From contig PBPC01000077.1 of the NCBI GenBank assembly GCA_002724575.1, positions 62,001 through 126,000 of the forward strand: a stretch of DNA of 64,000 nucleotides, read 5' to 3'. This document shows, piece after piece, positions 1-7,728 of the stretch (positions are counted from its first letter, which is position 1; the number at the start of each line of letters is the position of its first letter). A program made the translations under genes and the position numbers. The stretch comes from Gemmatimonadota bacterium (GTDB lineage Bacteria > Gemmatimonadota > Gemmatimonadetes > Longimicrobiales > Gaopeijiaceae). The notes below the pieces were generated by a model. That model ran no database searches. It worked only from the letters and a program-made list of their open reading frames with translations, and was not told the DNA's origin.

Positions 1-395
1 TCTTCAAATCCGAGGATTGGGCTTTCATCGTCTGCTACGGAATAAGTTGTTCGCCACTCCTCACCCACCTGCTGCGACCAGCTGTTGGCTACAACCCCGG
101 AACGAGAAGGTGGGACGCCCGTCGAAATCGATGAATGTCCTGCAGCGGTTTGAGTTGCTGCGAAAGGATGTGATGCGTTGGTGTACCGGTACCCCTCATC
201 GATCAAGCGCCGCAAGCCACCAGAAAAAGCTTCATCAAACTGGCTGAGCATGTCGCCGCGCAACTGGTCCACCACAAGTAAGACGACCAGGTTGGGGTCG
301 TCCGATTCCTGGGTACAACCCTGGCCGACAACTAACACCGCACCGAGCATAATACTGCCCGCAACATTCTGAATCCTGCTGTTCGGCTTGTTCAC
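1..395 (-). CDS. Alkaline phosphatase family (PafA-like) lipoprotein, N-terminal part
   Basis: This gene is cut by the window edge and missing from the ORF track; about 131 N-terminal codons are present. Translating the minus strand from GTG at 395 gives a basic start, a hydrophobic stretch and a lipobox-like VVGQGC, so it is probably an exported lipoprotein. The mature part begins NLVVLLVVDQLRGDML, with the metal-ligand Asp typical of the alkaline phosphatase/nucleotide pyrophosphatase superfamily. A TAAGHSSISTG segment follows, the position where PafA-like phosphatases carry the nucleophilic Thr. The start is uncertain because no clear ribosome-binding site precedes the GTG; an ATG lies 15 codons downstream. 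The family hydrolyses phosphomonoesters or diesters in the periplasm, and the substrate cannot be told from this fragment. Confidence 0.8.
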   Translation of the reverse strand, partial: MNKPNSRIQNVAGSIMLGAVLVVGQGCTQESDDPNLVVLLVVDQLRGDMLSQFDEAFSGGLRRLIDEGYRYTNASHPFAATQTAAGHSSISTGVPPSRSGVVANSWSQQVGEEWRTTYSVADDESPILGFE

Positions 396-526
396 TTTTT
401 CGTGCTAGGCTAAAGGGGGAAACTGGGGTAAGTGTACACCTCTAGATTTGAACCGCCATCCCCTACATGCTGACCTTGCGCTGCTTAACATTTGTTCCAA
501 CTGACATTCATGGGCACGCTATGCTG

Positions 527-555
527 TTGACACTCCACGTCCTGAAATCTCTATT
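527..555 (+). promoter_or_regulatory. Probable sigma70-type promoter of tRNA-Asn
   Basis: A perfect TTGACA at 527-532 is followed after 17 bp by TCTATT (four of six matches to TATAAT). Transcription would start about 25-30 bp before the tRNA. No other function is apparent in the 396-589 gap. Confidence 0.45.
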
Positions 556-589
556 TCTTGCCCGTGCGTGCTCGCATGCTCAGTACTAA

Positions 590-662
590 TCCGGCGTAGC
601 TCAGTTGGTAGAGCAGATGACTGTTAATCATCGGGTCACAGGTTCGAGTCCTGTCGCCGGAG
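590..662 (+). tRNA. tRNA-Asn (anticodon GTT)
   Basis: A full cloverleaf can be folded. The acceptor strands TCCGGCG (590-596) and CGCCGGA (655-661) pair perfectly. The D arm is GCTC..GAGC, the anticodon stem is GATGA/TCATC with loop CTGTTAA, and the T arm is ACAGG-TTCGAGT-CCTGT. The anticodon at 623-625 is GTT, which reads Asn codons. The discriminator is G and CCA is not encoded. It stands alone rather than in a tRNA cluster, and its 3' end faces the minus-strand lipid operon. Confidence 0.96.
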
Positions 663-697
663 CTTGTGTATACTATAAAGCTAGGTCCGACTAGGAC

Positions 698-1420
698 TTA
701 CGCTATTCGCTTAGAAATCCACATCGTTCGGTACACGGCAGTACCTATCGCGCCCGTAGCGAGAATTATTAAGCCAGCGGCGAGAAGCATGCCTGGTTCA
801 TATCCGAGGATTGGATCAAGGATGCCGCCCAAGCCAACCAGAAGGATCCGTTCGGCCCTCTGCATAATACCCGCCTTGCATACGACCCCTAGGCTCTCAC
901 CTCTAGCGCGTGTGTAACTCACGAGCAGAGACCCTCCGATCGCTAGAGCAACCACGATCGTCAGAGTTACTGACTCACGGTAGAAAACCGCGAGTCCGAC
1001 GAATGCACTAACTTCAGCGAATCGGTCGAGGGTAGAATCAAGGAACGCACCCCTCGGTGACGCTAGTCCTTGACCTCGGGCGACTCTGCCATCTAAAACA
1101 TCAAGTGCTCCACTGAGGAGTAGGAGCCATCCACCAGGGTTGAGATTGCCATTTCCGAAACAGAAACCAGCCCCGACTCCGAGAGCCACCCCAGTCAGAT
1201 TGAATGCGAGGGGGGCGATTCTTAGCCCAATAGCTAGGCGCTCTACCGGACCTAAGAACCAATAGAGCCAGCTCCGCACGAATGAGCCAAGAAGAAAGTC
1301 TCCTCGATCACCAATCTCATTTTGGTCTTCCCGTCGATAAGCCCCAGTAACAACGAAGATAACTGACGAAAGGAAGGTTATACCAACGACAATCACTAAT
1401 CCCAAAAGTTCAGAACTCAA
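698..1420 (-). CDS. CDP-alcohol phosphatidyltransferase family protein
   Basis: The protein is an integral membrane enzyme of 240 residues. It carries the full family signature DG-x2-AR-x8-G-x3-D-x3-D, seen as DGRVAR..G...D...D around residues 108-130, which binds the metal and CDP group. Hydrophobic segments occur at both ends. The family moves a phosphatidyl or similar group from a CDP-activated lipid to an alcohol, for example to glycerol phosphate, inositol phosphate or serine. The acceptor cannot be deduced here. It is the last gene of a minus-strand trio with PlsC and a Tam41-like protein, which would supply phosphatidic acid and then CDP-diacylglycerol. The gene starts 46 bp after the preceding stop. 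Confidence 0.85.
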   Translation of the reverse strand: MSSELLGLVIVVGITFLSSVIFVVTGAYRREDQNEIGDRGDFLLGSFVRSWLYWFLGPVERLAIGLRIAPLAFNLTGVALGVGAGFCFGNGNLNPGGWLLLLSGALDVLDGRVARGQGLASPRGAFLDSTLDRFAEVSAFVGLAVFYRESVTLTIVVALAIGGSLLVSYTRARGESLGVVCKAGIMQRAERILLVGLGGILDPILGYEPGMLLAAGLIILATGAIGTAVYRTMWISKRIA

Positions 1421-1466
1421 AGCTCGGCCTCATAATCCGGCAAGTAACTCGACTGTGCTCTGTTAG

Positions 1467-2420
1467 TCACTGGCGAAGATCCTTCTTCGGTCTCGAGAGG
1501 AAAAATGTGATTGCCCTGGGCCAAAGGAACAGCAGTGGAAATCGGCGTTCTAGCCATGTCAGCTTGATTTCCTGCCCGCTGTGTCGCTCCGCTTTTCTCA
1601 CTATATACGGTAACCATTCCTCAAAAGTCACAGTGTGCTTTAGGGTTCGTATCCCCATTCTCACTTTCGACCGCATGAAGTGCAATTGCCATCTCAGCGT
1701 TTCCCAAGTGCTGGAGGGTGCGGTTAATCGATACCGACCTTCCTCAGCTATCATGATCCCTTCTTGCTCTGCGTTAGAAAGCACAGGGCCAAGCACCTCG
1801 AGAAAGTGATCCGTCTGCGCTTCATAGGTGTGTTTGTGTCGGTCAGTCGCTTCTGGTCGAAATTCTCCTCGATAGCATACCTCAAGTATACGACGACCCA
1901 AACCGTCAGCATTGACTGGCTCAGTGAGGTAGGGGGCCATCCACATGAGTACGCGAGCTCTCGCACCCGCCATAACAGCTTCCACCCATTCCCTATCTTC
2001 ATCAGAGGCAACCCAGATAACTGCCATCCTCTGAACTAGTCTACTGAGTAGGTAGTGATCCTTAGGTCGTGGCCCGAGAGCACGTTCGAGATGATTTCGA
2101 GTAACGACATTACACTTCGCGACCCTGCCCGTGTCCTCTTCTGGGGAATAGGCAATCACATTGGGAGGTAAGATGTGCGCCATGGTTGATATCAAGCGCA
2201 CTGACCCCCGCAGGTTCCCTGAATTCTTGAGGGCAGAATAGAATGCTCTATAGTCGTCTACTAGGACAATGAAATCGTAAGCGCTATAGCGGTTAGGGCT
2301 CGTTCCATGGAGGTGTGAACCATACAGCAATACGCACCGCACCTGGCCTCCTCCTGCTTGCACGAGTCCACTTGCGAGCTCGCGAGCACCAACTAATCCC
2401 GACGCTACTCCATCTGTCAT
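1467..2420 (-). CDS. Tam41-like nucleotidyltransferase, candidate CDP-diacylglycerol synthase
   Basis: The 317-residue protein has a polymerase-beta-type nucleotidyltransferase start: YGSHLHG near residue 34, then YDFIVLVDD. This spacing, together with a later KCNVVTRNHLE and CYRGEFRPE, resembles mitochondrial Tam41 (YGSGV..., DF.F.VDD, KYGVIS, LSYSGDFRM as I recall them). Tam41 makes CDP-diacylglycerol from phosphatidic acid and CTP and is unrelated to CdsA. The setting fits: it overlaps PlsC by 4 bp (ATGA) and precedes a CDP-alcohol phosphatidyltransferase, so the trio could run phosphatidic acid to CDP-DAG to phospholipid. The usual second acidic residue of a DxD motif is absent (D-F-I). 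The family call comes from reading motifs, not from an alignment; a generic nucleotidyltransferase of other function is the alternative. Confidence 0.6.
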   Translation of the reverse strand: MTDGVASGLVGARELASGLVQAGGGQVRCVLLYGSHLHGTSPNRYSAYDFIVLVDDYRAFYSALKNSGNLRGSVRLISTMAHILPPNVIAYSPEEDTGRVAKCNVVTRNHLERALGPRPKDHYLLSRLVQRMAVIWVASDEDREWVEAVMAGARARVLMWMAPYLTEPVNADGLGRRILEVCYRGEFRPEATDRHKHTYEAQTDHFLEVLGPVLSNAEQEGIMIAEEGRYRLTAPSSTWETLRWQLHFMRSKVRMGIRTLKHTVTFEEWLPYIVRKAERHSGQEIKLTWLERRFPLLFLWPRAITFFLSRPKKDLRQ

Positions 2421-3184
2421 GCGACGGACTCTCCACGCATCTGGGCAAGGCCGGCCACCATCTGCTTCCGAACTTCTCCTATGAACGGATCCGGATCTAG
2501 TGTGGGGTCATTCCACTCAAGCTCACTCACGAATGCAACCTCACCATTCATCTCGTTTATGCCACTAAGAAAATTCTTGAACTTCGCATATTTCCAGAAG
2601 CCGTCTCCAACAAGTACATAGACCTTCCAGGCACGAGCCTGAAGGATCCGCCTGAGCCCCGCTTTCTTGAACCGACCGATATTACCATCCTTCGTCCTGG
2701 TCCCCTCTGGAAAAATCGCTACTGGCACCTCTGCCGTGCGGGCGACCTCACTAAGATTATCAGTCATTCCAAGGGCATCGCGTCGGTTTGCCGTAGGGTC
2801 AACGACTGGGTATTGATAGAGTCTGATCATGTGCGAGATTAGCGGAATCCAGCGCCTGTATCGTTTACGTGTAACAATTAAGGGGTATCCACCTCGCACT
2901 GATGTACATACCATCGGAATGTCTAGCAGGGATTGGTGGTTCATGATTATGAGGACCCCTGACTCAAAAGGGACCTGAGGTGGTGGGGCGATGCTTGCGC
3001 CACCCAAGAACACCATTGGCCTACTTGTGAGCCAAGCCATTGCCTGCATCCAAGCTCCCAGAACCCGTTTGCGACTTGAAGGTATGAGCCACACCAAAGG
3101 TCCTATGAGAAATCTCTGCACTAGATCGCATAAGACCATGCCTAAAGTCACGGCCAACAGAGATACCACCCCACGTAACTTCAA
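2417..3184 (-). CDS. plsC: 1-acyl-glycerol-3-phosphate acyltransferase (PlsC family)
   Basis: The acyltransferase motifs are clear: NHQSLLD (HX4D catalytic pair) and IFPEGTR (acceptor phosphate binding). The enzyme adds the second acyl chain to lysophosphatidic acid at the inner membrane. The ORF track starts at 3262, but a TTG at 3184 gives a family-like N-terminus (LKLRGVVSLL) and is preceded by GGAGA with 9-bp spacing, so I take that as the start; an upstream start is still possible. It is the first gene of a minus-strand lipid operon and overlaps the next gene by 4 bp. Confidence 0.85.
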   Translation of the reverse strand: MKLRGVVSLLAVTLGMVLCDLVQRFLIGPLVWLIPSSRKRVLGAWMQAMAWLTSRPMVFLGGASIAPPPQVPFESGVLIIMNHQSLLDIPMVCTSVRGGYPLIVTRKRYRRWIPLISHMIRLYQYPVVDPTANRRDALGMTDNLSEVARTAEVPVAIFPEGTRTKDGNIGRFKKAGLRRILQARAWKVYVLVGDGFWKYAKFKNFLSGINEMNGEVAFVSELEWNDPTLDPDPFIGEVRKQMVAGLAQMRGESVA

Positions 3185-3282
3185 ATGAGTCGTCTCCAAA
3201 AACAGAAAGGACTTCAGATTGACATGAAGCACACAAGAAACGCTAACCAGTTCTGCTGACAAGCATCAAGGTAAATAAGATT

Positions 3283-3960
3283 ATGAGCCTACCAGATCAC
3301 ACATACTACGGCTTCAAGAATTGCGTGGGAGCATTTTTCGAGATGCCGACTTCAGACGCGCGCGCGCTACTCCCCGCTCATCTTGAGCCACTTGAGATGC
3401 AGCATACCCGTAGCATTTTGGCCCTAACTGCATTTCAGTTTACTCAGAGTGAGGTGGGAGAGTATGAAGAGATCGTTCTGGCAGTAATTGTGCCCCCGAT
3501 GATTGAGGTTGATAAGCAAATCCCTAAGGCTGCCTTTTACCCCTTTATGGTCGGCACCTCCTCCGAGGCATCCCGGTTACACGCGATCGAACGTTGGCAC
3601 CTGCCGCACTACATGAAGGACCTGGAGATATCATTCACTGAATCTGAGTTGCAGATGGATGTGAACGTCCGTGATGGTGATGATTCAGTGCTTGATTTTA
3701 CTGTGACTAAACACGATTACGTGCCTTCGAAGAGCCTGTACAATGCATTTACAGTTGAGGACGACGGAGACAGACACTTCAAGGCAAACATCTACATGGA
3801 AGCCCCTCACTCGGAACACGAAGAGGAAAAAGGCTCTCTTACGCTATACAAACACCCAATGACGGAAGGGCTGACACTTGATGACGTCAACGCTTACCCC
3901 TTTCGTGAACAGTGGTACAAAGAGGGCCTGCAAACGTTCGAGCCCCTCCTGACCCTTTAG
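3283..3960 (+). CDS. Acetoacetate decarboxylase-like (ADC fold) protein
   Basis: The 225-residue soluble protein starts YYGFKNCVGAFFEMPTSDAR and has the alternating strands and PAHLEPLE turn seen in acetoacetate-decarboxylase-fold proteins. Around residue 105 it reads ERWHLPHYMKDLE; in true decarboxylases this region contains the Schiff-base lysine in a G-x-PK context, and here that lysine appears replaced by His. It is therefore probably not a classical acetoacetate decarboxylase. It is divergent from plsC (98 bp apart) and 30 bp upstream of a lipid kinase on the same strand. No specific function is claimed. Confidence 0.5.
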   Translation: MSLPDHTYYGFKNCVGAFFEMPTSDARALLPAHLEPLEMQHTRSILALTAFQFTQSEVGEYEEIVLAVIVPPMIEVDKQIPKAAFYPFMVGTSSEASRLHAIERWHLPHYMKDLEISFTESELQMDVNVRDGDDSVLDFTVTKHDYVPSKSLYNAFTVEDDGDRHFKANIYMEAPHSEHEEEKGSLTLYKHPMTEGLTLDDVNAYPFREQWYKEGLQTFEPLLTL

Positions 3961-3990
3961 CCGTAATTTCTCACCACGGATTGACGCCCA

Positions 3991-4932
3991 GTGAGCCGCC
4001 ACTTCGTCATCTTCAATCCAGCCGCAGGTAGGGGCCGCGGCCTCAAGAGGATTGAGGTCTACCGGGCCCTCTTAGCTGAGCACATAGGCCGGGTAACCTT
4101 TGCGGCAACCACTCGTGCCGGGGAAGAGCGCGATCTCGCAGATCAGGCCATTGCCCAAGGCTATAACATCATTGTCGCTGTTGGGGGTGACGGAACCTGG
4201 GGTAACGTTGCTGACCGCATTGCAGCCAGTGGTCGCGAGGACGTCGCTCTTGGAATCTTGCCGAATGGAACTGGTAATGACTTTGGGCGAAACCTTGGAT
4301 ATGACCCCTCAAGCCCTGAACAGGCAGTCCTCACTCTCGCAGCAGGACACATCCGCCCCGTAGATATGGGCCGGGTGGAAACCCTTAGCGCGGCTGAGAA
4401 CACACCTCATGTCATGGAACAAAGGAATTTCTTGAACTTGGTCGGCTTCGGTTTTGACATCGCAGTCATAGATGCTGCTGCTAGGGCACGGTTCTTAAAA
4501 GGTGAGTTGCTCTACAAGATCACCGCGCTCCAGCAGCTGTTCCGATTCACAGGTATCCGAGTGGGTATAACTGGGGAGAAGAGTGCGGCGCGAGACGGAC
4601 GTCATTTGATGCTGACCATCTCGAGTGGACGTTTTTTTGGAGGAGGATTCCCGATTGCGCCCGATGCGAGTGTTCAGGATGGATACCTCCACGCTTGTCG
4701 CATCCAAGATGCCCCTGCATTTACAAGGCTTAAGCTCTTTAATAGAGCGGAGCGCGGGCTCCACGTAAGCTCAGACCGGGTTGAGGTCTTGGCTGATAAA
4801 CGCTTTAGTCTAGAATTCGAGGAACCACCTCGCTTTGAAATGGACGGCGACGTGAGGCAGGCCGCAGGCAATACAGTCGAGGTGAGCATTTTACCACGGG
4901 TATTAGGAGTAGTGGCACCGGAGAGGCTTTGA
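3991..4932 (+). CDS. Diacylglycerol/lipid kinase family protein (YegS/DgkB type)
   Basis: The first residues HFVIFNPAAGRG and the VAVGGDGTWGNVAD motif (GGDGT, nucleotide binding) define the DAGK catalytic domain. PNGTGNDFGRN and the C-terminal EMDGDVRQ are also typical. Length (313) is normal. The family phosphorylates diacylglycerol, sphingoid or other lipids with ATP. A GTG start at 3991 is used. The gene ends 4 bp from the convergent modC-like gene. With the PlsC/Tam41-like operon nearby it could recycle diacylglycerol to phosphatidic acid, but the true lipid is unknown. Confidence 0.88.
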   Translation: MSRHFVIFNPAAGRGRGLKRIEVYRALLAEHIGRVTFAATTRAGEERDLADQAIAQGYNIIVAVGGDGTWGNVADRIAASGREDVALGILPNGTGNDFGRNLGYDPSSPEQAVLTLAAGHIRPVDMGRVETLSAAENTPHVMEQRNFLNLVGFGFDIAVIDAAARARFLKGELLYKITALQQLFRFTGIRVGITGEKSAARDGRHLMLTISSGRFFGGGFPIAPDASVQDGYLHACRIQDAPAFTRLKLFNRAERGLHVSSDRVEVLADKRFSLEFEEPPRFEMDGDVRQAAGNTVEVSILPRVLGVVAPERL

Positions 4933-4935
4933 GAC

Positions 4936-5580
4936 CTACTCCTTCCTGAGACTGCCTCCACCTACGTGCCAGCGCTCCTCTGCCAACCACTTCGCATCCT
5001 CTTCATCATGGCTCACAAGGACAATCGGCACACTCCTATCTAGGGCCCAATCACTGACAAGCTCTGATAACTCACCTCGTAGAGGCCGATCAAGCGCTGA
5101 AAACGGCTCGTCAAGAAGCAAAAGCCTAGGTTTTGAAAGTAACGCCCGACCCAGTGCTACCCTCTGCCGCTCACCCCCAGAAAGCCTCCTGGACCGCCGA
5201 TCAAGCAAGTCCTCTATCTGAAGTAAAGCGGCGGTTTCTGAGACCCAATCAGGTAGTGCGCCCCCGTAGCTTAGGTTCTCTCGTACAGTCAGATGCGGGA
5301 AGAGAAGTGTCTCCTGAGGAACCCAACCTACCCGCCTATCCCACGAAGGGACCCATGTTCCATTCGAACTGTCCTGCCAGCAATGCTCCTTAACTAGCAC
5401 GGTTCCGTACGCTCGTCGTTCTACTCCTGCCAAAATTCTCAGGATCGTACTTTTTCCTGATCCTGAAGGACCCACTACAGCAATCCGGGTGCTCGCTGTA
5501 TTCAACTCGACCCTTAACCCTCCCCCGGTGAAGGGGATCTCTAGATCTAGGCCTAAATGGAAATTCGTGTCAGCGGGCAT
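4936..5580 (-). CDS. modC: Molybdate-type ABC transporter ATPase, short form
   Basis: All ABC ATPase motifs are present: Walker A GPSGSGKST, Q-loop VPQE, signature LSGGERQRVALGRAL, Walker B LLLLDEP, and the VSHDEED switch. It overlaps the fused ModA-ModB gene by 11 bp, which identifies the substrate as molybdate or tungstate. The ORF track begins at 5625; an ATG at 5580 preceded by GGAAG fits better, giving about 214 residues. Standard ModC is about 350 residues and ends in a TOBE/Mop molybdate-binding domain, which is absent here, so substrate feedback through that domain is not expected. Confidence 0.85.
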   Translation of the reverse strand: MPADTNFHLGLDLEIPFTGGGLRVELNTASTRIAVVGPSGSGKSTILRILAGVERRAYGTVLVKEHCWQDSSNGTWVPSWDRRVGWVPQETLLFPHLTVRENLSYGGALPDWVSETAALLQIEDLLDRRSRRLSGGERQRVALGRALLSKPRLLLLDEPFSALDRPLRGELSELVSDWALDRSVPIVLVSHDEEDAKWLAEERWHVGGGSLRKE

Positions 5581-7171
5581 GTCGGTCTTCCAATCGACGT
5601 TTTTGTCTCCGTGAGAGCACCTCAAATCCTAGTAAGGCTATTAGCGAGATAATCACACTCGCACCCACCAATACCCAGACCGTCTCTCTTCCGGTCGGTG
5701 ACTCCAAGAGCGTATACACAGCGAGAGCGATTGTCCGGGTCGACCCTTCAACATTGCCTGCCAACACTACGGTGGCTCCGAACTCACCCAGGGAGCGCGC
5801 GAAAGCAAGGACTGCCCCGGCCGCAATTCCCGGCAAGGCCAGCGGTAGCGAGACACGGAAGAATGTTTTCCATGGAGAACACCCGAGTGTCCAGGACAAC
5901 TCTTCATACATCGGGTCTACTGCTTCAAATGCACCACGCACAGAGATCACATAAAGCGGTAGGCCTACGACCAATGCAGCAATCGACGCACCAAGTATCG
6001 TAAACGGCACGGGGAAGCCTATTGACGCTATTAGCCCTCCCAGGGGAGTAGAGGCCCCTAACACACTGAGAAGAAGGAAGCCGGTTACAACTGGCGGTAT
6101 AACCAGGGGGGCTGTGACGATAGTGGAGAGAACCGTTTTCCCGCGAAAATCACGGCGTGCAAGTACCCACCCGAGCCCTACGGCAGGGATTAGGCCCACC
6201 AAGGTTGCTAGGAAAGCAACGATAAGGGATAGACGTACCGCAGATGATACAGATGCCACTAAATCATCACCCGTATCTCCCGCGGCTTGCCCTTGTGATT
6301 CTCCGTCAGCTACAAAGGACTGAGGCGGGCTGAATCCCGCCTCTCTAAGGAACGGCTGCCCCGCGTCGCCTAAGACGAAGTTCACAAAATCAGCTGCCGA
6401 CTCTTCATGCGCTGTGGATCCTAGTGGAACTCCCCAATATTGAGCTTGTGGATATTCGGGTCCTTCAAAAACGAACGCTATGCTCACCGACGGCTCCGCT
6501 TCCGCATCCGTCCGATACACGATTCCGGCCGGGACCTCACCTCGTGCAACCCACTCCAAAGCCCCTCGTACTGACCCTCCTCTAACCACGTCCTTCTCGA
6601 TCTCTGACCAGACCCCTGCTTTTTCCAATGCTGTTCGAGCGTATTTCCCTGCGGGTACATTTTCACCAGCTAGGGCAATCCGCTCAAAACCCAATAGCAT
6701 GTCAGGCTCCAAAGGTACAGAAATATCTCGAGAAACGGCGATTACCAGTTCGTTGGCTGCAAAATGGACAGCGCTGCCAAGCGATACAGTTCCTTGCTCC
6801 TCGAGCCACCGGATCCACTGAGGGTCGGCGCTGAAGAAAATATCGCCGGCACCACTTTGTGAGGCCTGGACCGCTAGACGGGATGTCGCGTCAAATGAAA
6901 ATACTAGAGGGATCCCACCTAATCTTTCCCATTCATCCCCGATTCTTGGTAAGACATCGGCGAGGCTAGCTGCAGCAAGAACTAGCAGGACTGAGTCACT
7001 TGCTTGTTCTGTTGTGCGGGAGCCTCCCGTCAAGCTAGCCCCGTTGAGCTGCATCGGGGCCAGTAATACAGCCGACCAAATAGCTGCAAGTATACTCTTT
7101 TTTCTTAGCTCCCTGAGAGAGAGTGCTCGGGGCTGTACCCAGCGGGTGCTAGTCTTGGCTTTATGAAACAT
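5570..7171 (-). CDS. Fused molybdate-binding protein and ABC permease (ModA-ModB fusion)
   Basis: The 533-residue protein joins two normally separate transporter parts. After a basic N-terminus and a hydrophobic stretch (about 28-42), residues 60-295 read as a ModA-like binding protein (LAAASLADVLP, FDATSRLAVQ, VPAGKYAR, FVNFVLGD). After a short acidic linker, residues 315-525 form a ModB-like permease with about five membrane spans and the EAA loop LGCSPWKTFFRVSLPLALPG that contacts ModC. The binding domain would be tethered to the outer face of the permease. The next gene is the ATPase, so the complete importer is encoded by two genes. No frameshift is needed: the frame is open throughout. 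Confidence 0.9.
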   Translation of the reverse strand: MFHKAKTSTRWVQPRALSLRELRKKSILAAIWSAVLLAPMQLNGASLTGGSRTTEQASDSVLLVLAAASLADVLPRIGDEWERLGGIPLVFSFDATSRLAVQASQSGAGDIFFSADPQWIRWLEEQGTVSLGSAVHFAANELVIAVSRDISVPLEPDMLLGFERIALAGENVPAGKYARTALEKAGVWSEIEKDVVRGGSVRGALEWVARGEVPAGIVYRTDAEAEPSVSIAFVFEGPEYPQAQYWGVPLGSTAHEESAADFVNFVLGDAGQPFLREAGFSPPQSFVADGESQGQAAGDTGDDLVASVSSAVRLSLIVAFLATLVGLIPAVGLGWVLARRDFRGKTVLSTIVTAPLVIPPVVTGFLLLSVLGASTPLGGLIASIGFPVPFTILGASIAALVVGLPLYVISVRGAFEAVDPMYEELSWTLGCSPWKTFFRVSLPLALPGIAAGAVLAFARSLGEFGATVVLAGNVEGSTRTIALAVYTLLESPTGRETVWVLVGASVIISLIALLGFEVLSRRQKRRLEDRHAR

Positions 7172-7255
7172 GGGGCCGCCAGGGTATCCCTAGGAGTAAC
7201 ACTGGACAAGGTGCTCTCCTTGCTCTAGCGCACTGTTCTTGCGTCTTTTCTCGCC

Positions 7256-7699
7256 ATGTCTTCGGCACCCAAGAACCAGCCTTTCTCCGAAACTCCCATC
7301 ACCGTTCGGAGCCCTGAACTTGACTCGTTTGGACATGTGAACCATGCCGTCTTCTTGAACTACCTGGAGCACGGCCGCTTTGAGGCACTTGAAAGAGCAG
7401 GTCTCTCTTGGTCCGGGTTAGACGAAACAGGTCGAAGCATATTCGTAGTCCGCATAGAGGTAGACTACCTTGAGGAAGTTAGGAGGGGCCAGCAACTCTT
7501 GGTCCGCACTTGGGCACAATCCTTTAGGAGAACCAGCATGGTTCTGGGACAAGAGATCGTGCGAAAAGAGGCCCCGGAAAGGGTTGTGGTACGAGCTGCC
7601 GTCACCGCTGTATGGATTGGGGCAAACCGAAGACCTCAACGTGTCCCAGAAGAGATCCAGAGAGGGCTGCTCGAAGATCTAAGCTTGAAGAACCTGTAG
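7256..7699 (+). CDS. Acyl-CoA thioesterase, hotdog fold (YbgC/FadM/4-HBT type)
   Basis: The 147-residue protein has the 4HBT signature LDSFGHVNHAVFLNYLEHGRFE, containing the catalytic Asp and the G-H-V-N turn, then IEVDYLEEVRRGQQLLVRT, the central strand region. Such enzymes hydrolyse acyl-CoA or acyl-ACP thioesters. The gene is divergent from the modAB fusion. The following phosphopantetheinyl transferase starts 29 bp downstream and may share its transcript, suggesting a role in acyl-carrier metabolism. The natural substrate is not determinable from sequence. Confidence 0.85.
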   Translation: MSSAPKNQPFSETPITVRSPELDSFGHVNHAVFLNYLEHGRFEALERAGLSWSGLDETGRSIFVVRIEVDYLEEVRRGQQLLVRTWAQSFRRTSMVLGQEIVRKEAPERVVVRAAVTAVWIGANRRPQRVPEEIQRGLLEDLSLKNL

Positions 7700-7728
7700 A
7701 ACTTGGACTAAAGAGTGAGCGTTCTTTG

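Noticed and set aside
1417-1617. 66-residue minus-strand ORF
   Set aside because: It overlaps the end of the Tam41-like gene in another frame and shows no motif or coding pattern.
1467-2420. Missing second Asp in the nucleotidyltransferase motif as proof of inactivation
   Set aside because: Tam41-type proteins, as I recall, also read D-F-[VIL] here, so the absence may be normal for the family.
4674-4961. 95-residue minus-strand ORF over the lipid kinase end
   Set aside because: It is a shadow of the kinase gene, which has full-length family similarity.
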